A stretch of 64,000 bases of DNA. It comes from Porphyrobacter sp. (GTDB taxonomy: Bacteria > Pseudomonadota > Alphaproteobacteria > Sphingomonadales > Sphingomonadaceae). Position 1 is the stretch's first letter, and each line of letters opens with the position of its first letter. Made by a program: the position numbers and the translations under genes. This document shows positions 51,473-59,791 of the stretch, in pieces. The stretch lies in contig JAPZUC010000013.1 in the NCBI GenBank assembly GCA_027533455.1, positions 1 through 64,000 of the forward strand, in the 5' to 3' direction. The notes below the pieces were generated by a model. The model was not told where the DNA came from. It saw only the letters and a program-made list of their open reading frames with translations, and did not search any database.

Positions 51473-52507
51473 TCAGATCCAGCCGGAAAGCTCGCGGCGC
51501 AGCATCGCATCGATCATGGCAAGGCCGTCGTCCGAAGTGTTGAGGCAATCGAGCACGGCGTAGTCCTCGCCCCCATGCTCGATGAACTCGTCACGCCCTT
51601 CCAGCGCCAGTTCCTCAAGCGTCTCGACACAGTCCGCCGAAAAGCCGGGAGCGGCAACCACCAGCCGCTTGGTGCCCTTGTCGCCCTCGGCCATCAGCGT
51701 CGCATCGGTTGAAGGCTCAAGCCAAGCTGCTGGGCCGAAGCGCGACTGGAAGGTCGTCTCGAACCGTACGCCTGCAAACTCTGGCCGCGTCTCCAGCGCC
51801 TCGCGCAGCAGCCGCGCGGTCTTGGAGCAATGGCAGTAATAGGGATCGCCCTTTTCCAGCGTCTGCTGCGGCATCCCGTGGAAGCTCAGGAGCATCACCT
51901 CGGGCTTGAAGGCCAGCGCCCCCACCTGCCGGGTCAGGTCATTGGCCAACGCGGCGATGTAGCCAGGCTCGTCGTGGTAAGGCGGCACGAAGCGCAGCGC
52001 CGGCTGCCAGCGCATCTTCTTCAGCACGCGGGCGACCTCGTCGAACACGGTCGCGGTCGTGGCGGCGCAATATTGGGGGTACATCGGCGCGATCAGGATG
52101 CGGTCGCAGCCGTCGGCCATCATGGCGGTGAGGCGGCTCTCGATCGAGGGGTTGCCGTAACGCATCGCCCAATCGACGTAGACCTTCTCGCCAAACCGCC
52201 CGACCATCGCCTCGGCCTGCCGCGCGGTAATGTCGGCCAGCGGCGAACCCCGCTCGGTCCAGATCTTCTGATAGGCCTTCGCGCTCTTCTGCGGGCGCGT
52301 GTTGAGGATGATGCCGCGCAGGATCAGCTGCCACGCGATCGGCGGAATCTCCACCACCCGCGTGTCGGACAGGAACTGCTTGAGGTAGCGCTTCACCGAA
52401 TCGGGGTCAGGCCCGTCGGGCGTGCCGAGGTTGATCAGCAGCGCTCCGATCTTGCCGCTGCGCGCAGGAGGGTGATCGCCCGGAAGGCGCTGGGTCTGCC
52501 AGGTCAT
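51473..52507 (-). CDS. hemH: ferrochelatase
   Basis: A 344-residue ferrochelatase, inserting Fe2+ into protoporphyrin IX. Signatures are IGALLINLGTPDGPD, YPQYCAATTATVFDEV, VMLLSFHGMPQQTLEKGDPY (catalytic His) and FSADCVETLEEL. It lies just upstream, in the same direction, of the P450 gene (83 bases apart). Heme supply for both P450 and bphO may explain proximity, but this is not proven. Confidence 0.98.
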   Translation of the reverse strand: MTWQTQRLPGDHPPARSGKIGALLINLGTPDGPDPDSVKRYLKQFLSDTRVVEIPPIAWQLILRGIILNTRPQKSAKAYQKIWTERGSPLADITARQAEAMVGRFGEKVYVDWAMRYGNPSIESRLTAMMADGCDRILIAPMYPQYCAATTATVFDEVARVLKKMRWQPALRFVPPYHDEPGYIAALANDLTRQVGALAFKPEVMLLSFHGMPQQTLEKGDPYYCHCSKTARLLREALETRPEFAGVRFETTFQSRFGPAAWLEPSTDATLMAEGDKGTKRLVVAAPGFSADCVETLEELALEGRDEFIEHGGEDYAVLDCLNTSDDGLAMIDAMLRRELSGWI

Positions 52508-52586
52508 AGTCCGCCTAACGGTCGGCAGGCGTTTCGTTTCCGCGCCAAGGCAAAACCCTGCGCCCGATGTGACAAATATATCGGGG

Positions 52587-54872
52587 TCATATGCCGTCCG
52601 AAAGTAGGGGCAGACGGCGCAGGCGCAAGCCCGTTGCCGAATAGAGGGCGTTGGCGATGGCGGGTGGAGCCACTACCGCGCCAAGCTCGCCGGGGTCCGC
52701 GGGGCCAGCATCGCTGGCGATGAACTCGATCCGCATCTCGGGGCAATCGGTGAGCGTCGGCAGCCCGAGCGCGGTGTCATCGGCGATCTCGGGCAGGCCC
52801 GCGCGCAGGGCTACCGCGTTACCAAGCGCGATGCCGGTGCCGAACACGAGACCGCCCTCGATCTGCTGACGGGCAATGTCGTGATTCACGATCCGGCCGA
52901 TATCGACTGCCGCGGACAGACGCACCACACGCACACCCCCTTCCCCCTGCCGCGCGGTGGCAACGCAGGCGATCCGCGGCGCATCCGGCCCTTCGCCCAG
53001 CCGCGCGCAGGCGAGCCCCTGCCCGCTCTGGTCGACGCCGCCATCCCAGCCCGCAAGCTGCGCCGCACGCTGGAGACAGGCAGCCAGCCTCACATCGCCG
53101 CCCAGCATCGACATCCGGAACGAAAACGGCTCGCGCTTGGCCTTGGCGGCAATCTCGTCGATGAAACTTTCGATCGCGAAGATCGTCGGCCCGTAGGCAT
53201 TGCCGCGCACCCGGCCGACCGGAAGCCCGATCTCCACCGGGATGTGTTCGACCATCACCGCGGGCAGCTGGTAAGGCGGCACCGCTCCCTCGCAGGCGAG
53301 CGGGTCGGGCTCGCCCGCCGTCTCGCGCATTGCGGCGGCGGGGGTGAGATTGCCGAACAACCGCTTTCCGAATTCGCGCGCGGCTGGCGGCGTCGCGATC
53401 CGCACACGCATAGCCTCGATCGCGCCGTCGCCGCGCTTGGAGAGCTGCGCGCCGAGCAGCAGCCATGCCGGCGCGCGCGGCCGGGCGCGGATCAGCTCGT
53501 CTCGGCGCGGCCACGTGAGCTGCACCGGGCGCGGGCCGTCTTTGGCAAGCTCGCGCGCGATCAGGGCGATCTCGATGGCGTGGCCATGCTCCAGCCGCGC
53601 ATCGAAGCTCCCGCCTGCGGGCATGGGGTAGAGCGCGACATCCTCGGTGGAGATGCCGATGGCGCGGGCCGCAGCGATGCGGGTCTGTTCGGGCGCCTGC
53701 GTGGCGATCCACAGATCGAGCCGCCCGTCGGTGAAGCGCGCGGTCGCAGTGGCGGTCTCGTTGGGCGCGGCATAGGCCGCCTCGACCTCGTAGCGGCGAC
53801 CGATATCGACCCGCTGGAGCGCTTCGCCGCCAAAGCCGGTCTCGGCAATCACATGGGCCTCGCCTGCGGTCAGCACCGCGTCGAGCCGTGCGGCGATGTC
53901 GGTGCTGTTGACGGGGGCGGCGGTGGTGAACCGCGGCTTCATTGCCGCAAGCGCGCTTTCCGCGCTCCACCAGGTTTCTGCGGCGACCGCCAGCCAGCGC
54001 TTGCTCTCGACGATCCCGGCAAGTCCCCGGATGCCCGCGGCAGCCTTGGCGTCGAACCCGGCAAGCTGCGAGCCATCGACCGGGCCGTGGCGGATCGAGG
54101 CGAAGACCATACCCGGCAGCCGCACGTCCCCGGCAAAACGGTACGAGCCATCGACCTTGGAGGGCAGGTCAATCCGCGGATAGGCGGGCGCAGCGTCGAG
54201 ATCCGCGGGCACGGGCTTTTCCCGCATGGGTTCGGGGCGCAGCGGCGGCGGATCGGGCGGGCTGTAAGCAGCAGCGGCCTCGGCCAGCTCGCCGAAGGTG
54301 GCACGGTTGGCGGCGTGCGTAACGAGGCCGTTCTCGACCTCGCATTCCTCCCAGGCGACGCCCCATCGCGAGGCGGCTTCCTGCGCCAGCATCGCCCGTG
54401 CGGCGGCGGCTGCCTCGCGGCAGGGCAGTTCATAGGCTGCCAGCGACGTGCCGTCGGCGGTGGCGTTGAAGCGGCGCGACTGGGCAAAACGCATCGCGAT
54501 CAGATCGTCGCTGGCGGACGAGAGGCCGGCAAAGCTGGAATCCCACAGCGCCATCCATTTCTCGGCCAGCGGGATATTGGCATAGGCCCCTGACTGCGGC
54601 GCTGGCTCGACCGCGATCTGCCGCCAGTCCGCCCCAAGTTCATGGGCAATGATCTGCGGCAGCAGCGTGGTGATCCCCTGGCCCATCTCCAGCTGCGGGA
54701 CGGCAACGCTGACCACACCGTCGGCCGCGATCTTGAGCCATGCGCCGAACACGTGTTCGTCCCGCGCTGCGACCAATGGCGAACGGTAGCTGCGCGGCAT
54801 CAGCCACCAGGCGACCACGAGCCCGCCGCCCGCCGCAGCGCCAGCCAGCAATCCGCGCCGCGTAATCGCCAT
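52587..54872 (-). CDS. molybdopterin-dependent oxidoreductase large subunit (IorB/aldehyde dehydrogenase type)
   Basis: A 761-residue molybdenum hydroxylase large subunit resembling isoquinoline 1-oxidoreductase beta (IorB). Start 54872 gives a Tat signal (MAITRRGLLAGAAAGGGLVV, twin Arg at 5-6), so it is exported folded. Segments VPQLEMGQGITTLLPQIIAH and GGSFDARLEHGHAIEIALI fit the cofactor-binding regions. The small [2Fe-2S] partner IorA is not adjacent. It lies 4 bases past an Mrp ATPase gene, suggesting coupled Fe-S or cofactor delivery. Confidence 0.88.
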   Translation of the reverse strand: MAITRRGLLAGAAAGGGLVVAWWLMPRSYRSPLVAARDEHVFGAWLKIAADGVVSVAVPQLEMGQGITTLLPQIIAHELGADWRQIAVEPAPQSGAYANIPLAEKWMALWDSSFAGLSSASDDLIAMRFAQSRRFNATADGTSLAAYELPCREAAAAARAMLAQEAASRWGVAWEECEVENGLVTHAANRATFGELAEAAAAYSPPDPPPLRPEPMREKPVPADLDAAPAYPRIDLPSKVDGSYRFAGDVRLPGMVFASIRHGPVDGSQLAGFDAKAAAGIRGLAGIVESKRWLAVAAETWWSAESALAAMKPRFTTAAPVNSTDIAARLDAVLTAGEAHVIAETGFGGEALQRVDIGRRYEVEAAYAAPNETATATARFTDGRLDLWIATQAPEQTRIAAARAIGISTEDVALYPMPAGGSFDARLEHGHAIEIALIARELAKDGPRPVQLTWPRRDELIRARPRAPAWLLLGAQLSKRGDGAIEAMRVRIATPPAAREFGKRLFGNLTPAAAMRETAGEPDPLACEGAVPPYQLPAVMVEHIPVEIGLPVGRVRGNAYGPTIFAIESFIDEIAAKAKREPFSFRMSMLGGDVRLAACLQRAAQLAGWDGGVDQSGQGLACARLGEGPDAPRIACVATARQGEGGVRVVRLSAAVDIGRIVNHDIARQQIEGGLVFGTGIALGNAVALRAGLPEIADDTALGLPTLTDCPEMRIEFIASDAGPADPGELGAVVAPPAIANALYSATGLRLRRLPLLSDGI

Positions 54873-54876
54873 CGTT

Positions 54877-55884
54877 CTAGATTTTCCCCGTATCGAGCCA
54901 GCGCGCCAGCTGCTGTGCAATGGCGACGAAGGGCGCGGCAGTCTCGTTATCGCCTGCTGCGGGAGGCTCACCCTTGTCACCCGCGATCCGGGTCGCCAGC
55001 GTCAGCGGCACACGGCCGAGGAACGGGATTTCGAGCGCGGCGGCAAATTTCTCCACGCCGCCATGCCCGAAGGGATCGCTGATATGGCCGCATTCCGGGC
55101 AGCAATAGCCCGCCATGTTCTCGACGAGACCGATGATCGGCACATCGCCCTGTTCGAACAGCTGTCCGGCGCGTGCGGCATCGATCAGCGCGAGGTCCTG
55201 CGGGGTCGAGACCAGCACCGCGCCATCGGGCTTGTGCGCTGAGAGCATCGAGAGCTGCACGTCACCCGTGCCGGGCGGAAGATCGACCAGCAGCAGATCG
55301 GTTTCCCCCCAGTCGGCATCGACCAGCTGCGAGAGCGCCTTGCCCGTCATCGGCCCGCGCCACGCCAGCGCCTTGCCGGGGGCCACGATATGCCCCATCG
55401 AGAGCACCTTGACGCCGTAAGGACTGTCGATCGCCACAAGCTGAGACCCATCGGGTGTCGCGGTCGGCTTGATCCCCTCGGTCTTGAGCAGCTTGGGCTG
55501 GGACGGGCCGTAGATATCGCCATCGATCACGCCCACGCGGCGGCCCATCTTCGCCAGCGCGACCGCGAGATTGGTGGTCAGCGTCGACTTGCCGACCCCG
55601 CCCTTGCCGCTCCCCACCGCGATCAACCGGCGGCGGCGGCGTTCGCCGGTCAGGGCGATGCGCACCTCGTCGATCCCGGGCAGGGCCGAAAGCGCAGCGG
55701 TGATATCCGCTTCGAGCGCGGCGCGGGCCTGATCAGGTAGATCACCCGCCTCGGCAACGACCACCGCACGGGCGCCCACGATCCGCGCCGAGCGCAGGCG
55801 GTGGTTGATTTCAGGGGTCAGCGCGGCGCGGATCAGCGCCTCTTCAGCTTCCGGTTGGCGGGGGGGATCGGGCAGGTTGTCCAT
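54877..55884 (-). CDS. Mrp/NBP35 family Fe-S carrier ATPase
   Basis: A 335-residue Mrp (ApbC) ATPase that binds and transfers iron-sulfur clusters. The deviant P-loop GSGKGGVGKSTLTTNLAVA, Walker B LLLVDLPPGTGDVQL and the C-terminal CxxC in GYCCPECGHISDP are clear. The N-terminal DUF59-like domain (EAEEALIRAALTPE) is present. It is upstream of, and almost fused to, the molybdenum hydroxylase gene and divergent from hflK. Confidence 0.96.
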   Translation of the reverse strand: MDNLPDPPRQPEAEEALIRAALTPEINHRLRSARIVGARAVVVAEAGDLPDQARAALEADITAALSALPGIDEVRIALTGERRRRRLIAVGSGKGGVGKSTLTTNLAVALAKMGRRVGVIDGDIYGPSQPKLLKTEGIKPTATPDGSQLVAIDSPYGVKVLSMGHIVAPGKALAWRGPMTGKALSQLVDADWGETDLLLVDLPPGTGDVQLSMLSAHKPDGAVLVSTPQDLALIDAARAGQLFEQGDVPIIGLVENMAGYCCPECGHISDPFGHGGVEKFAAALEIPFLGRVPLTLATRIAGDKGEPPAAGDNETAAPFVAIAQQLARWLDTGKI

Positions 55885-56016
55885 TTCGCCACGCCTCTAA
55901 CACCAAATTCACGCAGCGAACCCCTGTTTTTCGCCGGAACCCGTGCCTATAAACGACTTATGCAGAGTATTGACGGCTGGAGAGAACGCCTTGGTGCAGG
56001 CCTTAAGGGCCTTGCC

Positions 56017-57129
56017 ATGGCAGGCAAGAACAACCCCTGGGGCGGCGGCGGCAGTGGTGGCGGCGACGATGGCTCGGGCGAGGACGGTTCGTCCGGCGAT
56101 GGCGGCAGCAACGAGGCTGGCGGCCCGCGCAATCCGTGGCTGCCCGGCAGCGGCGGCGAGCCGGGCAAGCGGCGTTCTGCCAGCATAGAGGACATCTTCA
56201 AAAGCCGCGGTCCCGAAGGCCCGCGCCGCTCGGGCGGTGGTGGTGGTGGCGGCACCGGTTTCCGTCTGCCCGAACGTCCCGACGGCAAGAGCTGGGCGCC
56301 AGTCATCGTCGCCGGCGCGGCGCTGGTATGGGTGGCGATCACCAGCATCCACTTCGTCCAGCCGGGCGAGCAGGCGGTGGTCACCTGGTTCGGCGGCAAA
56401 TACTCGCACGAGCTCGACAGCGGCACCAGCCTGACCGCACCCTGGCCTATCCACATGGTCGAGAAGGAAAACGTCTCGCAGGTGCGGCTCGAGGAAGTGC
56501 CGGGCACCAAGACCGAAAAGCTGATCCTGACCGGCGACCAGAACCTGGTCGATCTGAGCTACCTGATCCGCTGGAACATAAGCGATCTGAAGCTTTACAA
56601 GTACCAGCTGAACGATCCGCGCAACGCGCTCCTCGAGATCGGCGAAGCCGCGATGCGCGCGGCCGTGGCGCGGCAGAACCTCGATTCCGTACTCACCGGC
56701 GCGGGCCGCGCCGAGATCGAGCAGGATGTGCGCGCGGCAATGCAGGCACGGCTCGATGCGTACCGCTCGGGCATTTCGGTGCAGGGCATCGAAATCAACA
56801 AGGTCGATCCGCCGAGCCGCGTGGAAGAGGCCTTCAAGGACGTCTCGTCCGCGCAGCAGGATGCCGATGCCGCGATCAACCGCTCGCGCGCGGTCGCCCA
56901 GCAGGTGCTCGCCCGCGCACAGGGTGACGCGAGCGAATTCAACGACATCTACGAGGAGTACAAGCTCGCGCCCGAGGTGACGCGCCGCCGCCTCTATTAC
57001 GAGACCATGGAGCAGATCCTGTCCAAGACAGACAAGACGATCGTCGACGGAGGCAATGTCACTCCGTACCTGCCGCTTCCCGAACTGAAGCGCCGTGCGC
57101 AGGCGCAACCGCAGCAGCAGGGGCAGTAA
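56017..57129 (+). CDS. hflK: FtsH protease modulator HflK
   Basis: A 370-residue SPFH/stomatin protein, membrane partner of HflC that controls FtsH. A Gly-rich N-terminus (MAGKNNPWGGGGSGGGDDGS) precedes a transmembrane helix (WAPVIVAGAALVWVAITSI) and the periplasmic SPFH domain with SYLIRWNISDLKLYKYQLND. Start 56017 has AAGGG upstream; 55960 adds 19 residues. It forms an operon with hflC (4 bases) and degP. Confidence 0.94.
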   Translation: MAGKNNPWGGGGSGGGDDGSGEDGSSGDGGSNEAGGPRNPWLPGSGGEPGKRRSASIEDIFKSRGPEGPRRSGGGGGGGTGFRLPERPDGKSWAPVIVAGAALVWVAITSIHFVQPGEQAVVTWFGGKYSHELDSGTSLTAPWPIHMVEKENVSQVRLEEVPGTKTEKLILTGDQNLVDLSYLIRWNISDLKLYKYQLNDPRNALLEIGEAAMRAAVARQNLDSVLTGAGRAEIEQDVRAAMQARLDAYRSGISVQGIEINKVDPPSRVEEAFKDVSSAQQDADAAINRSRAVAQQVLARAQGDASEFNDIYEEYKLAPEVTRRRLYYETMEQILSKTDKTIVDGGNVTPYLPLPELKRRAQAQPQQQGQ

Positions 57130-57133
57130 GACC

Positions 57134-57979
57134 ATGACGAGCTACTTCCAGAACTCGCGCAACCTCATCATCGTCGCTGTGGCGTTGGTGGTTGCGCTTG
57201 CATCGAGCGTGGTGATCGTGCCCGAAACGCACCAGGGCGTGGTGGTGCAGGCGGGCAAGCCCGTGCGCGTCTTCAACCAGTTCCGCCCCGATGTGCCCTA
57301 TGGCCAAACTGGCGCGGGCATCCAGCTGCGCATCCCGTTCCTCGAACAGGTGCAGATGGTCGACCGCCGGGTGCTCGATCTCGACATGGAGCGCACGCAG
57401 GTGCTCTCCAACGACCAGCAGCGCCTGCAAGTCGATGCCTATGCCCGCTACCGCATCATCGATCCGGTCAAGCTGGTCGAGAAGGCGGGCAACGAACGCC
57501 AGCTTGAATCGCAGCTGCTGCCGATCCTCACTTCGGTGCTGCGGCAGGAACTGGGCCGCCGGCCGTTCTCCGCGCTGATCAATGCCGAGCGCGGGACGGC
57601 GATGGCGAACATCACCGCCACGCTCGACCAGCAGGCACGCATTTATGGCGCGCAGGTGCTCGACGTGCGTATCAAGGCGGCCGACCTTCCCGAAGGCCGC
57701 CCGCTGGATGCCGCCTTCACCCGGATGGAAACCGACCGTCAGGAAGAAGCCGCAACGATCCGGGCCGCAGGCCAGCGCGATGCGCAGATCATCCAGGCCG
57801 AAGCCAGCGCCGAAGCGGCACGCATCTATGCCGACGCTTACGGGAAGGATCCGAAGTTCTACGATTTCTACCGTGCCATGCAGAGCTACCGGCAGACGTT
57901 CCTTGCGGGCGAAGGCCAGAGCACGATGGTTCTGTCGGAGGACAGCGAGTATTTCCGCCAGTTCAAGGGTGAACGCTGA
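57134..57979 (+). CDS. hflC: FtsH protease modulator HflC
   Basis: A 281-residue SPFH protein. An N-terminal membrane anchor (LIIVAVALVVALASSVVIV) and the SPFH segment with QVDAYARYRIIDPVKLVEKA and AAFTRMETDRQEEAATIRAA are typical. With HflK it forms a membrane complex around FtsH. Confidence 0.96.
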   Translation: MTSYFQNSRNLIIVAVALVVALASSVVIVPETHQGVVVQAGKPVRVFNQFRPDVPYGQTGAGIQLRIPFLEQVQMVDRRVLDLDMERTQVLSNDQQRLQVDAYARYRIIDPVKLVEKAGNERQLESQLLPILTSVLRQELGRRPFSALINAERGTAMANITATLDQQARIYGAQVLDVRIKAADLPEGRPLDAAFTRMETDRQEEAATIRAAGQRDAQIIQAEASAEAARIYADAYGKDPKFYDFYRAMQSYRQTFLAGEGQSTMVLSEDSEYFRQFKGER

Positions 57980-58156
57980 GCAATCGACCAATCGCCGACG
58001 CGCGGCGACGGGCGATAGGCGTGTTCAATCAGCGTTCAGCCCCGGAAAGGGCATTTGGGGCGCGGTGATCTGCTCTTTGCGGCAGGCCGCGCGAATGGTT
58101 TGAGGAACGCAGCAGGGCTCCTGCGCATTCCTTCACAGGATAAGGACCAAGAGGAC

Positions 58157-59713
58157 GTGAACAACGTGCGCTACGTGTATGGACTCTCGAGCGCGCTGCT
58201 GGTTGGCGGCGCCGCGATCTCGCTGATCACAGGCTCGCCGCTCGGTGCGCAGGTGGCGCAGAACGACGATGCGGTGATGAACCGGATCGTACCGGTCGAA
58301 GGCGCTCCGACAAGCTTCGCCGACCTTACCGCGCAGCTGCAACCCGCAGTGGTCAACATCGCCACCCGCCAGCGTGTGGAGGTTCAGAACAACCCCTTCG
58401 CCGGCACGCCCTTTGCCGAGCTGTTCAACCGCCGACAGGGCGGTAACGGCGGCAATGGCAGCGGCACCCAGCCGCAGACCCGCGAGGCGCAATCGCTGGG
58501 GTCGGGCTTCATCATCTCGGCTGACGGCATTGTCGTCACCAACAACCACGTGATCTCCCCGCCCGATACGCGCGCCAAGCTTGAAGCGATCACCGTGACG
58601 CTTGCCGACGGGACGGAATATGAGGCCGACGTGATCGGCGCTGACGCGGCATCCGATCTCGCGGTGCTCAAGATTCGCGCCAACAAGACCTTCCCCTTCG
58701 TGAAGTTCGGCGATTCGGCCGCAACCCGCGTGGGAGACTGGGTGGTGGCGATCGGCAATCCCTTCGGTCTCGGCGGCACAGTGACCGCGGGGATCATCTC
58801 GGCGGTGTACCGCAACACCGGTCAGGGCGGCGCCTATGACCGCTATCTCCAGACCGATGCCAGCATCAACCGTGGCAACTCGGGCGGCCCGCTGTTCGAC
58901 ATGCGCGGCAACGTGATCGGCATCAACAACGCGATCTTCTCGCCCTCTGGCGGGAGCGTGGGGATCGGCTTTGCCATCCCCGCCGAAATCGCCGCGCCGA
59001 TCGTCGAGAAGCTGCGCAGCGGTCAGGAAATCCAGCGCGGTTACCTCGGCGTCCGCCTCCAGCCGGTCGACGAGGATCTGGCGCTTTCGCTCGGCGTGCC
59101 CAAGCGCCGCGGCGAACTGGTGCAGATGGTCGAAGAAACCGGCCCCGCGTTCAAGGCCGGGCTCAAGTCGGGCGACATCGTCACCAAGGTCAATGGCAAG
59201 GAGGTAACCGCCGAGCAGACGGTCTCCTATCTCGTTGCCAATCTCCAGCCGGGCGCCACCGTGCCGGTTGAACTGCTGCGCGATGGCAAGCGGGTGAGCC
59301 TCAATGTCACGCTCGGCAAGCGCCCGAGCGAGCAGGAGCTGGCGGCGCAGACGCAGAACTTCGACCCGGATTCCGAAGAGCCGATGGCACCGGGCACCTC
59401 TGACCAGACGATCGAGCAGAAGCTCGGGATGCAGGTCATGCCGATGAGCGCGGCTGTGGCCCGCTCGCTCGGCGTGCCTGCCGATACCAAGGGCGTGGTT
59501 ATCGCCGCGGTCGACCCGAATGGCGATGCGGCGGCCAAGGGTCTGCGGCGCGCGGACATCATCCTGTCGGCGAATTACCAGCCGACCGACACGGTCGATG
59601 CGCTGCTCGCGCAGGTCAATGCAGCGGTTGCCGACAAACGCGAGGCGATCCTGCTGCGCATCCAGCGTCGCAACACGCCGCCGGCCTTCATCGCGGTCCG
59701 CCTGCGCCCCTGA
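58157..59713 (+). CDS. degP: Do family serine endopeptidase (DegP/HtrA-like)
   Basis: A 518-residue periplasmic protease/chaperone. The chosen GTG start at 58157 gives a signal peptide (VRYVYGLSSALLVGGAAISL) and follows AAGAGG. The catalytic triad is visible: His in VTNNHVIS, Asp in ASDLAVLKI and Ser in NRGNSGGPLFD. Two PDZ domains follow (ETGPAFKAGLKSGDIVTKVN and the C-terminal one, LRRADIILSANYQ). It degrades or refolds misfolded envelope proteins. It is last in hflK-hflC-degP. Confidence 0.96.
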   Translation: MNNVRYVYGLSSALLVGGAAISLITGSPLGAQVAQNDDAVMNRIVPVEGAPTSFADLTAQLQPAVVNIATRQRVEVQNNPFAGTPFAELFNRRQGGNGGNGSGTQPQTREAQSLGSGFIISADGIVVTNNHVISPPDTRAKLEAITVTLADGTEYEADVIGADAASDLAVLKIRANKTFPFVKFGDSAATRVGDWVVAIGNPFGLGGTVTAGIISAVYRNTGQGGAYDRYLQTDASINRGNSGGPLFDMRGNVIGINNAIFSPSGGSVGIGFAIPAEIAAPIVEKLRSGQEIQRGYLGVRLQPVDEDLALSLGVPKRRGELVQMVEETGPAFKAGLKSGDIVTKVNGKEVTAEQTVSYLVANLQPGATVPVELLRDGKRVSLNVTLGKRPSEQELAAQTQNFDPDSEEPMAPGTSDQTIEQKLGMQVMPMSAAVARSLGVPADTKGVVIAAVDPNGDAAAKGLRRADIILSANYQPTDTVDALLAQVNAAVADKREAILLRIQRRNTPPAFIAVRLRP

Positions 59714-59731
59714 CGCGCTGGACGGCATGAG

Positions 59732-59764
59732 AAAAGGCGCCGGGAGCGATCCCGGCGCCTTTTT
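59732..59764. terminator. bidirectional rho-independent terminator
   Basis: AAAAGGCGCCGGGA / TCCCGGCGCCTTTT hairpin between convergent degP and the PBP1A gene; both strands end in T runs. Confidence 0.9.
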
Positions 59765-59791
59765 CGTGCCTGCAAACAGTCGAAGCCGCTC

